Positions 1 through 10,653 of a stretch of 64,000 nucleotides of DNA are shown one piece after another. Every line of letters begins with the position of its first letter. Within the stretch, counting starts at the first letter, position 1. This DNA is from Agarophyton chilense (taxonomy: Eukaryota; Rhodophyta; Florideophyceae; Gracilariales; Gracilariaceae), in assembly GCA_030374765.1 (NCBI GenBank), contig JARGXX010000014.1, positions 62,001 to 126,000 of the forward strand, in the 5' to 3' direction. Both the position numbers and the translations under genes were made by a program. The notes under the pieces are model-generated. The model searched no databases and was not told the DNA's origin. It saw only the letters and a list, made by a program, of their open reading frames with translations.

Positions 1-1
1 A

Positions 2-877
2 CAGGTGCACGCTTCCACAGGGACAACTGCGTTCGACGTAAGGCTAAAGAGAGCGTCGCCTCCAATATCTGTTGACCTTCCGAAGTCATTCATACCCCAT
101 GACATAACTGAAGGGGTGACTCCTACCCAGGCGAAGCTCTACTCGCGCCGGCACATTGACTTCATTCTCCAATCGGCCAGAACTGTACTAACCAAAGCCC
201 AACGGCGCGACAAGATCAATTTCGACAAAGCCGTTTGGAACACACCGACCTTTGGGAAAGGAGACCTGGTGTACTTGGACCGGCAACCGAAGGACAGTGA
301 GGAACTCGAAGACACTACACGGACGCTTTTATACCGCTATACGGGACCATAAAAAGTCCTTTAGGCAAATGAACACACCATCACGTTACTAAGTGATGGC
401 CTACGGAACACCGTGTCTATTGACCGCGTGACACGAGCTCCTTATCCCTCCGGACCACCAGAGCCCCAGCCTTCTTACCCAACGGAAGCACAACGACCTC
501 AGGTCGACGCACAAGTCCCCACACGCCCTAATGCAGTGCCCGCAGACTCGATTGGCCCCACGGACCCGATAGTCAACGCCAACTACTATGACTAATCTCT
601 CCCAACCGACTTCGGCGGATTAGTCCCTCTTTACCACACTCTCCTTCCGGAGAATGAACACCAGCAGGAATACGTGACTGAGCGCATCATCTTTGCCGGT
701 CGGAAAGAAGATGGAACTTTGCGCTACCTCGTTTGGTTCGCCTACAGACCTGAAAAAAACCCTTGGCAAGAGCCTCGAACCATTCCGGCTAGTTTTGTCA
801 TCCGCTATTGGCGCGGAATCAGCCACACAGAGCGCGTCCTTCAGGAGGGGTCAATCATTGTTCCAAATAATCCCTAA
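2..877 (+). pseudogene. Ty3/gypsy pol 3' end: integrase C-terminal domain and chromodomain
   Basis: This is the 3' end of a gypsy-type polyprotein that enters from the left edge. Three open stretches (5-352, 413-595 and 674-877) share one frame and are separated only by stop codons (TAA at 350, TAG near 362, TAA at 593), so the frame is collinear but dead. The first stretch has the integrase C-terminal pattern: VHASTGTTAFD, then a helix with AQRRDK, then FGKGDLVYLDR. The linker holds LRNTVSIDRVTRAPYP, typical before the chromodomain. The last stretch (YVTERIIFAGRKEDG, RYLVWFAYRPEKNPWQEP, FVIRYWR) resembles the chromodomain that steers integration to chromatin. No frameshift is seen, which suggests fairly recent loss by point mutation. 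The 5' part of the element is outside the window. Confidence 0.85.
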
Positions 878-1151
878 ACATCTTCTAAATCGCCTCCCGA
901 CACGACAGTTCGCCGGAGCACAGCCGTCGGTCGTAGCTCCTGCATCAGGGAACACGGTCAGTCCTTCGCGGACACCTGAGAAAGACTCGAGAAGCTTTCA
1001 AGATTTGACACCGTCCCGGGGCACGCATATTTGAGATACAAAAAGGACCTCTGGAAATAACAAGCATTAGTTTATTTGACAACGAACAGAGGTAGATCAG
1101 CCTTCAAGATGACGTCAAGGGTCGCGGAAGCGCTCGTACCACCAACAGGAC

Positions 1152-3435
1152 TCACGGGGGCGTCACAGAAGTAGTAACGTCGTCCTCATGGGAGCCCGCA
1201 GGAGCAAACCCGGGACTACGGTCACACAGAAAGCCAACCAGACCACCTGAACCGGCGCAAGCGAGCCAATCACGCTTCTTCGGCGTGAAATCTCCTGAAA
1301 AACTATTTTCACCATCGGAAACATCCCGGTCACACAAATTGAGACCATACAGGGCATCCAAGTCCTCAATAACCCTCTGGGACATCGCCTGCGCATTGTG
1401 CTGGAGGGTATTGACCATAGCGGTCTTCAGGTCTTGACCCTGTTGGGCAACGGCGGCATAGCAAGCCGAGCGACGCGCCCAGGAGCAGGCTTCCTTCAGG
1501 ACTGTCGTAATGTCTATCGAGGCTGTTATACCAACTGTACTGCAGGCATGAAGGAGATCTGCGACTGCAGCCATGACCGAGGCAGGGTGGTTTGGCAATG
1601 AAGAAGATGGAGCGATTTCGACGCCCACAGTGGACGTTTGAGCAAGGGCCTCGTCTACAAGACTTTCGGCTTCGACAGTAACCTCGCCAGGAGGTATGCT
1701 CACTTAAGCGACGGGTGGTTCATAAGAGAGCTATTTCTGAGGAGCAGCGCCGGGAAGAGCTGGAGGAGAAGAAGGGATCGGCAACACAACAGCATACTCG
1801 ACCGGAGGATGAACGCCCTCCACGGGTAGAACAAAGTGATTTTCATCGAAGGATTCTCCGTCGGACATACCAGCAGGTACCAACGGCGGGGCTTCCACAT
1901 CAGGCTCGAAGCACAGAGGATCGAAACCAATGGACTTTGGATAATAGCCGGGCACATGACGCCCCGTAATATCCGATGGCTGTTTCCTCACAGGCTTGGC
2001 GAGAAAGGCAAGAGCGTCGTCCTGACCCTGCGGATGCAGCGGAATCGGCGTGAATGAGTCGCCAACCCAGTCATACCCAAGGAACCCAGGACTCTTGCCC
2101 CAATCACCCTATAGGACATTTTCTTAAAGAACTTCGGTCTTCTCGGCGTCGAACTGGGTCCCACGGCCGATATTATGGATGCCAAGGTTCCTTAGGAAAC
2201 GGATCATGATGTCCGGGATGGGGATTAGGCGACCTGAAGGACCGGATATGTTCTTATCCTAACACGCCCTCAAATCCTTTGAACGGACGTTACCACGGAT
2301 GCCGTACTTCGCGGTATCCAGGAAGGCCATAAAGGACATCACGCTGAACTTAAGGAGGAGTACCTGCAAGGACAGCCACGACCTTGGGTCATTTTCATCG
2401 CCCATGCGTTGGGACGAATGGTTCGCCACCACAGACGGCGTGGGAACGAATGGGAGCGGCGAGACACGCCAATGCATGGCCAATTGGTCCTCATCCTCGT
2501 GGGTAAGCGAGAAGTACAATGGAAGAGATTTGTCTGCGTTCATGTCGTTATACTCAACGTGTTGCCAACAAAAGAAGAAACCCACGGATTGGCGAAGACG
2601 ACCATCGGGCTCGTGCATCTCGTTCGAGTAGACCCTGTGTGACATTCAGAACAGGCGGTCATACGGCGGCCGGAAGCACATAAGCGCAAAGAGGTTGTGA
2701 CCAGCCGTAGGAAAGCGCACATGAGGTGAGATGAAAAGCGTGTACAGTTCCGAGAGGATTTTGTTCACCATGAACTGGTATTCGGCTTCCCCCTCGCAGC
2801 GGATGTATGGCATGTCCACTTGGATGAGGGTGCGACATCGCGTTGCTGAACGCGGATCCACAGGACAATGCTACCATCAGTTATACTAAGAGACGCTGCG
2901 CGCGTTCTTGCTGCCCCTCTGGAAATCGGGTATCTTGGCAAACGTTCGGGCGTCGAGATACATATTACAAAACCGCTTGTATTATTCCACAGAAAACGGG
3001 AGAATGGCATGACGCACTGCCCGCGGATTCCGTCCGATGATATGATCATAGCGGTCCCCGGGACGTTTGTAAGCCACTTGGTAACCCGAGGAGCTTCCCG
3101 CGTGGATGTTTGAAGCCATTGTGCCGCTGCCCACAGGCTGGTCCGCCAGGAAGTGAATAGGACGACCGACAAAAGCGACGAAGTTCGGATGGTGAACGGC
3201 ATATTCGACGGGCTTATAAGTCGAGTTCGGCATCGCGTGCGACCAATGAAAGAGTACCACGATGGGAAGGCGAGGTGACGAAATTGACCCGAACGGACTG
3301 ACAGGCGTGAACCACGGTGGACCAAGCGCGAAGGGTCGCCAAAGGAAGAGCCGAGACTAAGTAATAAGCAGATCGACCGTCTCGGCAACGCGACGCGAGG
3401 AATACGCCGGCGATGTTCCTATGGCCAGCGCTCAC
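1152..3435 (-). pseudogene. Long antisense frame of unknown function downstream of gypsy pol
   Basis: From 3260 down to 1152 a single minus-strand frame stays open apart from a handful of stops (for example TAG at 2261-2259 and stops near 2130, 2112, 1731 and 1706). The pieces 3260-2982, 2861-2646, 2645-2259, 1991-1731 and 1703-1152 are all in that frame. A further N-terminal stretch (3435-3214) joins after one frameshift near 3250. The protein would have been about 700-750 residues. It includes HWSHAMPNSTYKPVEYAV, GEAEYQFMVNKILSELYTLF, a Pro/Glu-rich stretch around PVEGVHPPVEYAVVLPIP, and an Ala-rich helical C-terminus. I do not recognise the family. It may be an extra antisense gene of the retroelement or a separate element next to it. 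The 3' LTR was not located, so membership in the gypsy element is inferred from position only. Confidence 0.5.
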
Positions 3436-4097
3436 GACGCATGAGAGTTTAAGTCGTTTGGCAAATTAATTACCCTCAAGCGCCAATGTTCAGCTCACGC
3501 TTCCGCACATCGCTGTAGGCGTTGAAGATGCGACGTCCCATCACGCCCAATGGTACCGGGAGCAACGAAGCGCTTGCGTCCCTTGGGTCAATCATGAGGC
3601 TATCTGGACTTCACCGTGACGGCCGAATCCTAAGGAGAGAGATATGTGAAAGAGCGATGATAACGGTTGAGCCCTGTAAGCCGCCGGGCCATGAGGTCTC
3701 TGACAGGCGACACATGGATGGGTCGCCCTCAGGTGGACTCATGTAGATTATTTATTTCTTTTAGTTAGTGTTATAGATTAGCATTAGAGTGCCAGGGAGA
3801 TACAAGCGCCTCGCCAGTACTATGTACTTGGCTCGAGTGGTGCTTCTCCCTTAGAGTACGGTAGGTTCCGTTAGGATACTAATCTACCCCCTTTGATATA
3901 TTAGTTCCACCCTTTGGTGTTCAAACCGTCGTTTTCGTAGCTCCAACCTGTAGGACTACGCAGTAAACGCTAGCCCATTGCACCAAGTACTCTGGGAGGG
4001 CCGCCGTCAACGATTCGAACCTTAGGACCCGCTCTAGCACACTACCACCAGTCGAGACCTGTACGCTGTCCCAGCGGTCATTTTGTTACAGTTTACA
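3436..4097. other. Non-coding stretch with a tRNA-like box pair
   Basis: No convincing gene. On the minus strand near 4060-4005 there is a run reading TGGTGGTAGTG, then about 17 bases, then GGTTCGAATC. These resemble the A and B boxes of a pol III promoter. The spacing is shorter than in a full tRNA, so at best this is a tRNA-derived (SINE-like) relic. The rest may include LTR sequence of the gypsy element, but no matching second copy is visible. Confidence 0.25.
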
Positions 4098-4660
4098 AAC
4101 GCTACAGGTGGGGCCGGAACGAAGTCTGCTCCATTTTCAAGACTTATGTAAAGTTCTTAGCTCAAGGGCAAAAAGTGTTCTGATACAAGAAAATTAGAAA
4201 CCATGAAGCAGAAAGCATACAGCCGTTAAGATTTATTGCAATATATTCATCAGATCATCTGCTGCAATCCACATATTAAACTGGTCGTCTGTGATGCATA
4301 TTCTTGAGCAAAACCTGGACCGAAAGCTCGCCCATTGCAAATTGGAGGCATGAATGTGGTTGACGCAAGGGAAAGTAAAGCGATTACTTCTGCTGCTTCA
4401 TCTTCTAATGACGTCAACATAGTTTGATGTTGGCTTGGTAAGATTTTGAAGGCGTGAGGATAATCTTCTTTTGGGCAAGACGCCTGAAATCACGTCTTAA
4501 ATGAGGCAATGTTTGCTGCACAAACATCATGCGACCTTTAAGTTTGGGCCCCAGATGTAGGGCTGGCCTGATTGTCGACATTTTATAGTACAAGGAGTTT
4601 TCGTGTACACGGAAATTCTCTATGGATTGGACTGTTTTTATTCTGCCCAGTCTAATCGTC
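4098..4660 (-). repeat. Interspersed repeat R1, copy 1
   Basis: This aligns with 28130-28775 along its length, starting at AACGCTACAGGTGGGGC and ending near TTCTGCCCAG. The minus strand reads as protein in both copies: here the frame gives ALLSLASTTFMPP and GRAFGPGFAQEYASQ, and copy 2 gives AFISLASTTIMH and RAFGPAFAQRYASQ. The repeat is therefore part of a coding element read on the minus strand. The family was not recognised. Copy 1 lacks about 85 bases present in copy 2 at 28217-28302. Confidence 0.75.
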
Positions 4661-4693
4661 AAATTAACACGTCCTCACAGTCGTTTTCGAAAA

Positions 4694-4848
4694 CAAAAAC
4701 AGCGATAAATTGAAACTTATCCAAGTACAGGGTAGAGAACCCTGCTGTTGGCTCACCAACAGCTCGGCACATGTTCCGAACCGACACATGGCGTTGGCCT
4801 TAATCCTTCTAACTCGATTGGAACTCCTCATCGTTGTCAAGAAACAAT
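4694..4848 (+). repeat. Repeat X, copy 1
   Basis: This matches 35871-36022 (GTACAGGGTAGAGAACCCTG, then GTTGGCTC..CAACAGCTCG, then the end AAGAAAC). Here X runs directly into repeat C. In the other copy the same X-C junction is split by Copia-D, so this copy is the empty site. Confidence 0.75.
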
Positions 4849-5395
4849 CAAAGGTCTTTCATCGATCTTCAGATTCATTAATGTAATACATTCACGGCGC
4901 TTTGCTTTTTGCTATAACTATTTATAACTTAACATTATTATTACTGTAGGAGTCTATCGGGGCAGGATATTAATTTGAATCTTAATATTGAGGAGTTCGG
5001 ATCAAAGTTGACATCTGCCTATATGACGTAATGGTCAATACATTAAAAAGAGGGATACTTCAAACATTAATTAATCAACCTGAATATTAAGAATATATTA
5101 TATTGTTAGATTTTATAATTATAAAGTGGTATTAGAATAAGGACCCACGTGATTGATGATCTAATTGTTTGATAATGTAAGCGAAATCACAATAGACATC
5201 ATTAGGAAAGTAAAGGGATATGGGCTGGGGATCTAACGAATAACTTTTATTAACCTCTCCTGAATATCTTAAAGGCGTCTACAGGACATCTCCAAAGTCC
5301 AACTGATTGTCATGCCATGTATTTGAGATGTCTGAAACTAAAATCGAACGGGTTTCTCGAGGATATCAATGTGGTTCGTAGGGCACAGGCTTGTA
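4849..5395 (+). repeat. Repeat C, copy 1 (3' part diverged)
   Basis: This matches 40430-40891 plus 46573-46803 and also 57889-58568. Shared marks are CAAAGGTCTT followed by CAGATTCATTAATG, GGCGCTTTG, GTAGGAGTCTATCGG, GCAGGATATTA, and near the end GGATATCAATGTG. AT-rich, with no reading frame conserved across copies. Similarity fades after about 5395. Confidence 0.75.
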
Positions 5396-5477
5396 CAAGT
5401 AGAGACGGCCGTCTTTGATAGACTGCTTGACTGCACCATTATAATATATTCCTAAGATGAGATTAAACAATTTTACT

Positions 5478-5660
5478 TTATATACATCTTACTAGTATCT
5501 CCCGAATATCTTGAGGACGTCTATTGGAACATCACGGATGTCTTAATGAGAGTCATGCTGTGTACTTCAAATGTCTGGAATGAAATGCTGAGGGAGTTCT
5601 CTAGGCTGTCACTGTGTAATGGAATAGAATGGCCTATAATCGTGCAGCTCATTCATTTCC
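5478..5660 (+). repeat. Second, partial copy of the 3' part of repeat C
   Basis: TCTCCCGAATATCTTGAGGA, then CGTCTATTGGAACATC and GTCATGCTGTGTACTTC, repeat the 3' section of repeat C found at 5250-5380, 46573-46680 and 58325-58430. The tail section therefore occurs twice here, as a tandem duplication or a second insertion. Confidence 0.6.
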
Positions 5661-7374
5661 ATATATCGACTTTTGAATACGAAAACCTTTTCAGGGAATA
5701 TACGACGAGCGTGAGGCTTTCTGTTGTTGTTTAGTAATCATTTTTTCTTACATATTGTCGAAAACGTAGGCGCTATTGTGTAATTTCTGTATAAACCCTT
5801 TATGGGCTTCTACCTTTGCAATGGAATTGAATATGGTTTCCAGGGAAGCCACGCTAGTATAGAGACTTGCCGGATCAAATCTCAAGTATGTGCGTTGCAC
5901 GTCGCCCCGAACAACGCTGAGTGCTCTTTGAAGGTTTCTTGGTTGATCTTTGCTTTGAAATTTTGTACCAAGCACCATCACCGGGGTTGTAGGGCTTCAA
6001 GTCTAGATTTCTAGTTCACCAGAAACGAAGTATTTCGTTGCATTCGCATTTCATATTTTTTTCGATCGCCTCTGCCGACCCGGGCATTAATCTGACTTCG
6101 TTCCGAGGAACTCTGTAAGCATAACAGAAGTCTTTCGGTCGAAAGCGGGTGACCATGCAACATGGTAAGTAATCAGTGAAGTGCTTTTTGTCCTCTTTCT
6201 CCAGCATCTTTCCTCCTTCATTCCTTTGAAAAGAGGAAATGTATATGAGATCAATGATGAAAAGCAGAGAATTCTTTATCTTGACGTTCTGCACTATGCC
6301 CATGAAGCCTTTCCCTTACGATTAACATTAGTTCCTTAGTATTGTACGGGGGCTCTCTATATCCACAAAGTGATCTCAGAGAGTAAGAGAAAGAGATTCT
6401 TGATTTTCGTGGTCTTGAACGTTTGTATGATTACGTGCCAATCTCGTCTAAATTGCAAGATATTAGTGAAATCAAATTATCTTTCAAACCAGATAGTGAA
6501 TAATATGCTGCTTTCTAAAATTGAGTTAGAGAATCGAATCATAAGGTTGTTCGCACGTGAAAGAAATACCTCTCATTGTTCGAGAGAAAGTCGAACAGGA
6601 TATACAAAACTTCTTTCTGTCTCTGATAAGATTTTATGAAACCTCTGCGAAGCCGTTAGACTTTCACACGTGTAACTCACAGTATTTCAAGCTTGTCTCA
6701 CAAGTTATTGCGAAGATAAAAAAGTCGCCAGGAGGTTGCCGGAAACCTACTTCAAAACAAGAAATTGTGTTTCTAGCAAATGTTGAAAATGAAATATGGA
6801 AAACAATACTTAACGGTCTTCTCTTCTAGCTGCATTACACCTGTATGTGAATTAGCAAAAAGGTTCTATAGCATGTCCATTCCTCATTCGAGTAAGCATT
6901 TCAATTCTAAATATTTTTCTTGTGAGCTTCCTTTGGAAATATTTCTACAATTATTATGCCGTTTTGTGTCTTTTTATTGTTCGTGAGCTTCTTTGCTCGT
7001 ATGAGTGTACATTGTAATTTTTCATCAGTGCAAACCGGGTTACCTGGACACTTGTGTTCATGAAACCAGCGCAAAAAGTGTTTAAAGAAGCAAATTTTGT
7101 TCAAAACGTGTTTCGGATTCCTGTTTACCAAAAGTGCAGCTCTACAATAGTTAACAACATTTCTTTTACTTCAAAAAGACAACCTGTTTCCTAATGAGAT
7201 CTAAAATGTTTTAATGATTGCTGGTCTTCAAATGTAATATCTTCTCATTATTGTAACTTTAAACCTAATTTCTGAGCTTCAGAAACCTTTATTAGAGCTT
7301 TCGTAAACTTCAAAGTTTCTGGGTGGCGCTAATGTAGAACTCAATTTATGGGACAGTGTGTCAGAAATATTCTT
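5661..7374. other. AT-rich stretch without a recognisable gene
   Basis: Several short open stretches exist. The most protein-like is plus-strand 6557-6829 (REKVEQDIQNFFLSLIRF, then LVSQVIAKIKKSPGG, KPTSKQEI). Minus-strand 6303-6016 also reads plausibly (YRVPRNEVRLMPGSAEAI). Neither matches a family I know, and both are short and isolated. They may be pieces of decayed transposons. Confidence 0.3.
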
Positions 7375-8275
7375 CTATATCCTCGCTATACTCATAAAAA
7401 CGCTTTCGGTAATTATATTTGCGATAATGGCTCTCCATTTGACATAACAAGTTGAACAGTGTTCGCCTCTACAAAGAAACATACACCGCATCGACGAAGT
7501 GGATGTCGAAAAGTATGAGAAAAGCAAAGGAAATGCCATTCTTCGATTGAGCTTTTCGTGTAATGCTTGCTTCATTCCGTGCCATTCAGGCAGATCTGGG
7601 TGACCGCTTTTTACCGTCACACAATTTTCTTCTGGATATCCTTCAGAAGTTACAACCAATTCATTCACATTCAACATGTGTTTCAAATGGTGTCCAAATA
7701 TGTTTTGATCTTGATTCTCACCAAAACAATAAAGACCATTGAGCCATGCTATCATACTTGTTTTCAACCAAATGCATATTTTATAGCCAAGCCCCGCGGA
7801 TTTGAATTTGTTCGAATACCATTTCTTAGAGAATGGGTGCAATGCTTCATTTTTAAAGTCTACACCGTCCACGGAAACGAAGCAATTTGGTAAAAAGGTG
7901 GAGGCACTACGGGCACTCCAATTTATCTTTAGAAAACCACTTAGCATTCATGTATTCAAAACTTGCAATAAATGTAAAAGAAAAACTTATATATTTCGAG
8001 TTAGAAATGCTTTGATTAATTAGCTATGCCCATTTTCGAGATTTCTTAGGATGAGAGCCTGCAATTTGTGAATGTATGTCTTCTGTTGCGAAAATTTTTA
8101 AGAAGAACAATCCCCAAAGCAAAAGAACTAGTTTCGCATCTGGAGGAAGCTCTGATGTTACATGATTCCAGAGAATAAAACAAAGTAAAGGATACATGCA
8201 AAACAGAGATCGGAACTTTCCGGAACTGCCGGTATTGGAAAGCCCGGTGCATATCATTACCATCTTGGAAGCCAC
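7375..8275 (-). pseudogene. PIF/Harbinger-like (DDE_Tnp_4) transposase relic
   Basis: Read on the minus strand. The N-terminal piece (8275-8024) has LLWGLFFLKIFATEDIHSQ and AGSHPKKSRKWA, like the region before the catalytic core in this transposase group. The core (7947-7375) has CFVSVDGVDFKNE with a catalytic-type Asp, PFSKKWYSNKFKSAGLGYK, then WLNGLYCFGENQDQNIFG with a second Asp, and LVVTSEGYPEE where the family usually shows an ADxGY-like motif. It ends with HEKLNRRM and a further frame containing KWRAIIANIITESV. The two halves are in different frames and separated by stops near 7950-8020, so it is non-functional. Terminal inverted repeats were not identified. Family assignment rests on motif order, not on a search. 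Confidence 0.62.
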
Positions 8276-8289
8276 AATCGAAAAACTGG

Positions 8290-9780
8290 CTGCCGTTACT
8301 TTGAGACTCTTTTTCGTAATTTTAACCTTGTAAAAGAGAAGAACGGTGCAGAAACAGAATTTAGTTGTAATCTGTATATCTTTGTTTTTTGTAGTTCAGA
8401 TTAAAGGAAGTTACTAGAAATGCATTGGCTGCATAGTTCTTGATTAATTCAAAAATGGCAGCAAAGCTTTCCATACTTCCACACTGAACAATCTCATTGC
8501 CAAACGAGATTTCTATATTGGGGGAATTCCAACATAATGCACCTAAAGTACTAGGTTTTTAGCTTCAACTCTTTCAAAACGATTGGCGTTCTCTGTTAAC
8601 AATATCTGGGCTGATGACATCATATTTTTGTATCAAATCAACAAGTACTTCCCTGAATTAGCTGCAACGATCTAACATCACATCTTTCTACTGCTGTGAT
8701 CTTTATTGTTTTGCTTGCCACAAATATTGAAAGGTGACGTTCATTATAATATCTTTGTATATCATGAAATTTCGTGTAGCACTGACAGATTAGAACTTTT
8801 TCATATTTCTGATCTTACCACCTTTCAAAATCTTTTAGAAAGGAGCCACACTTTTGCTAATAAGATATCATAACATACCAGTACTTCGCGGTATGTAGCG
8901 ATACACATCGCTACATACAACTTGTACCGCTACTTATCTTTTTGTTGATTGTTGCAAAACCCCTGTCTGAGGGATAATGTGTTCGTTGTCGTCGATAACT
9001 GCAGAATAAGTGCAGGAACAGTTGCGCTCTCGTTTCAATTTGATAGAAGTCTCAAAGACATCATCCGTTAAGAAGGCACCTTTCAAGAGATGGAATATAT
9101 ATCACCAAAAATGGTATTTACTGCATCCAGATCATGTAGTTGAAGTTTGAGCTTCTCCTTCTTATCAACAGTAGCCAACCATAGATATACTATCCCAAAA
9201 AGGATTCCAATAGCAAAAAAGTTTGAGAAACAACCACAGTCTCAAACAGTTCTGGCCTCTGGCAAAAAGAGATTTTTCGCAAATACCGCGCGATTAAGAC
9301 GATCTTTGGGGGCCTCAGCACCGACTTGGAGGTCGATGCATATATATATGTCATATCATACTGTCAGCAAGTTTCGGAACTATCAGTTCTTCAGGTATAA
9401 GAATGTCTTTAGTAGGAACGTGTCATACTGACTGAAGACCATGTTTCTGAGATAAAGTCTCTGGCATTCCAAGAAACGAAGAAACTCATTGCAGTACTGA
9501 CAGTTTACAACAGCAGGGTGTGTTTGAGGGTTTATCCTACATATCAAACACAGAAAGAAGAATTTGGGATTCATTCCAATGCTACTGAATTTGTGGCACC
9601 CTCGTTTTTATGTAGGTTTCACGCTCAGTAAAAAGAACTTGTCGGCCTGAAAGCTGTGGAAGACAGACCTATACGACTCAAAACTTCTTCATTAATATGA
9701 AGCCGTATGTAGAAGCATCTGCAGGCGTTTTTCGTATCTTAGTTACGACATTCATTGCAAAATTTGTAAGCCTTTTGCTG
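8290..9780. other. No gene recognised
   Basis: AT-rich sequence with only short frames on either strand (for example 9147-9431 plus). I see no repeat copy, domain or RNA gene here. Confidence 0.35.
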
Positions 9781-9829
9781 CTTGCCGGCTCTTGCATATT
9801 TTTCACAAACAAACAACATGACCAAGAAG

Positions 9830-10653
9830 CGCATTCAACAAGAATCACAATTAACTAAAAACGGCAAGCCTGTCCAGCTTCCACGAAAATGTTCAAATCC
9901 AGAAAAATCAAAGGAAATGAAAGCGCTGCAAGCGTTTGGGATTCGGAACAACTGTTTCGCAAGTACCGATTGCGGACATTTCGAAAGCGCTACGTTGCTA
10001 TTCTCGAAGAACATGATCTACGTAAGGATGGTAAGAAGCCGATATCCATATTTCTTCTTTTTTATTTGTCTTGTAAACTTGTTTATCTTTATGAAGATGA
10101 ACTTAGCGTACAGCTTGGGCGACGCACCTTAAATACGTAACCAATCCCTTTCGCTAGGTCCGAGATAAATGTTCCGGATGTTGAGCGTTTATCACTTTCT
10201 TCGGAAAGAAATGAAAGATCTTCCGATGAACAGGCAGAGAAAGAGCTTCTATTTTCTCAAAAGATATTTGTTCCATTCGAGCTAGTTTTGGAGTAGATCG
10301 AACATGAAACTACCACTCGCCGTTGCACGGTTGTCATACATTTGCCTTCGGGTGTGAGCAATGAAGAAATTAAGGTTTTCAAAGCTGAAGAAGGCGAATA
10401 CTCAGAGCCGGGGGTAAAATGGCCATTGCCAAGGATTGTTGTCAAGATTTGAATTCCAACTGGCTTTTTTCTCCAAACGATGGACAGTAAACGACGTTTC
10501 ATCCAGACTTTCTGGGTTTCGAAAGAGCAACTGGAACGCTCACGAAATCAAAAATCTGATGATGTGTTTGGGAAAGTACAAATTATTCTCCCATTCGTAG
10601 TCGCATTAGCATTTGAAAGTGACAATTTGGAATACAAAATGGGTACCAAATAA
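9830..10653 (+). pseudogene. Unrecognised broken protein-coding frame
   Basis: A coding-like frame starts at 10156 (SEINVPDVERLSLSSERNE) and runs to about 10650 with only two internal stops (TAG near 10294, TGA near 10450). It includes TRRCTVVIHLPSGVSNEEIK, EGEYSEPGVKWPLPR, QTFWVSKEQLERSRNQ and ALAFESDNLEYK. Upstream, 9889-10030 has FKSRKIKGNESAASVWDSEQ and RKRYVAILEEHDLRKDG, followed by a possible intron of about 125 bases from GTAAGAAG to CGCTAG. The reading frames on the two sides do not join cleanly. The acidic and charged composition differs from the flanking noise, so I think it was once a gene. The family is unknown. Confidence 0.4.
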
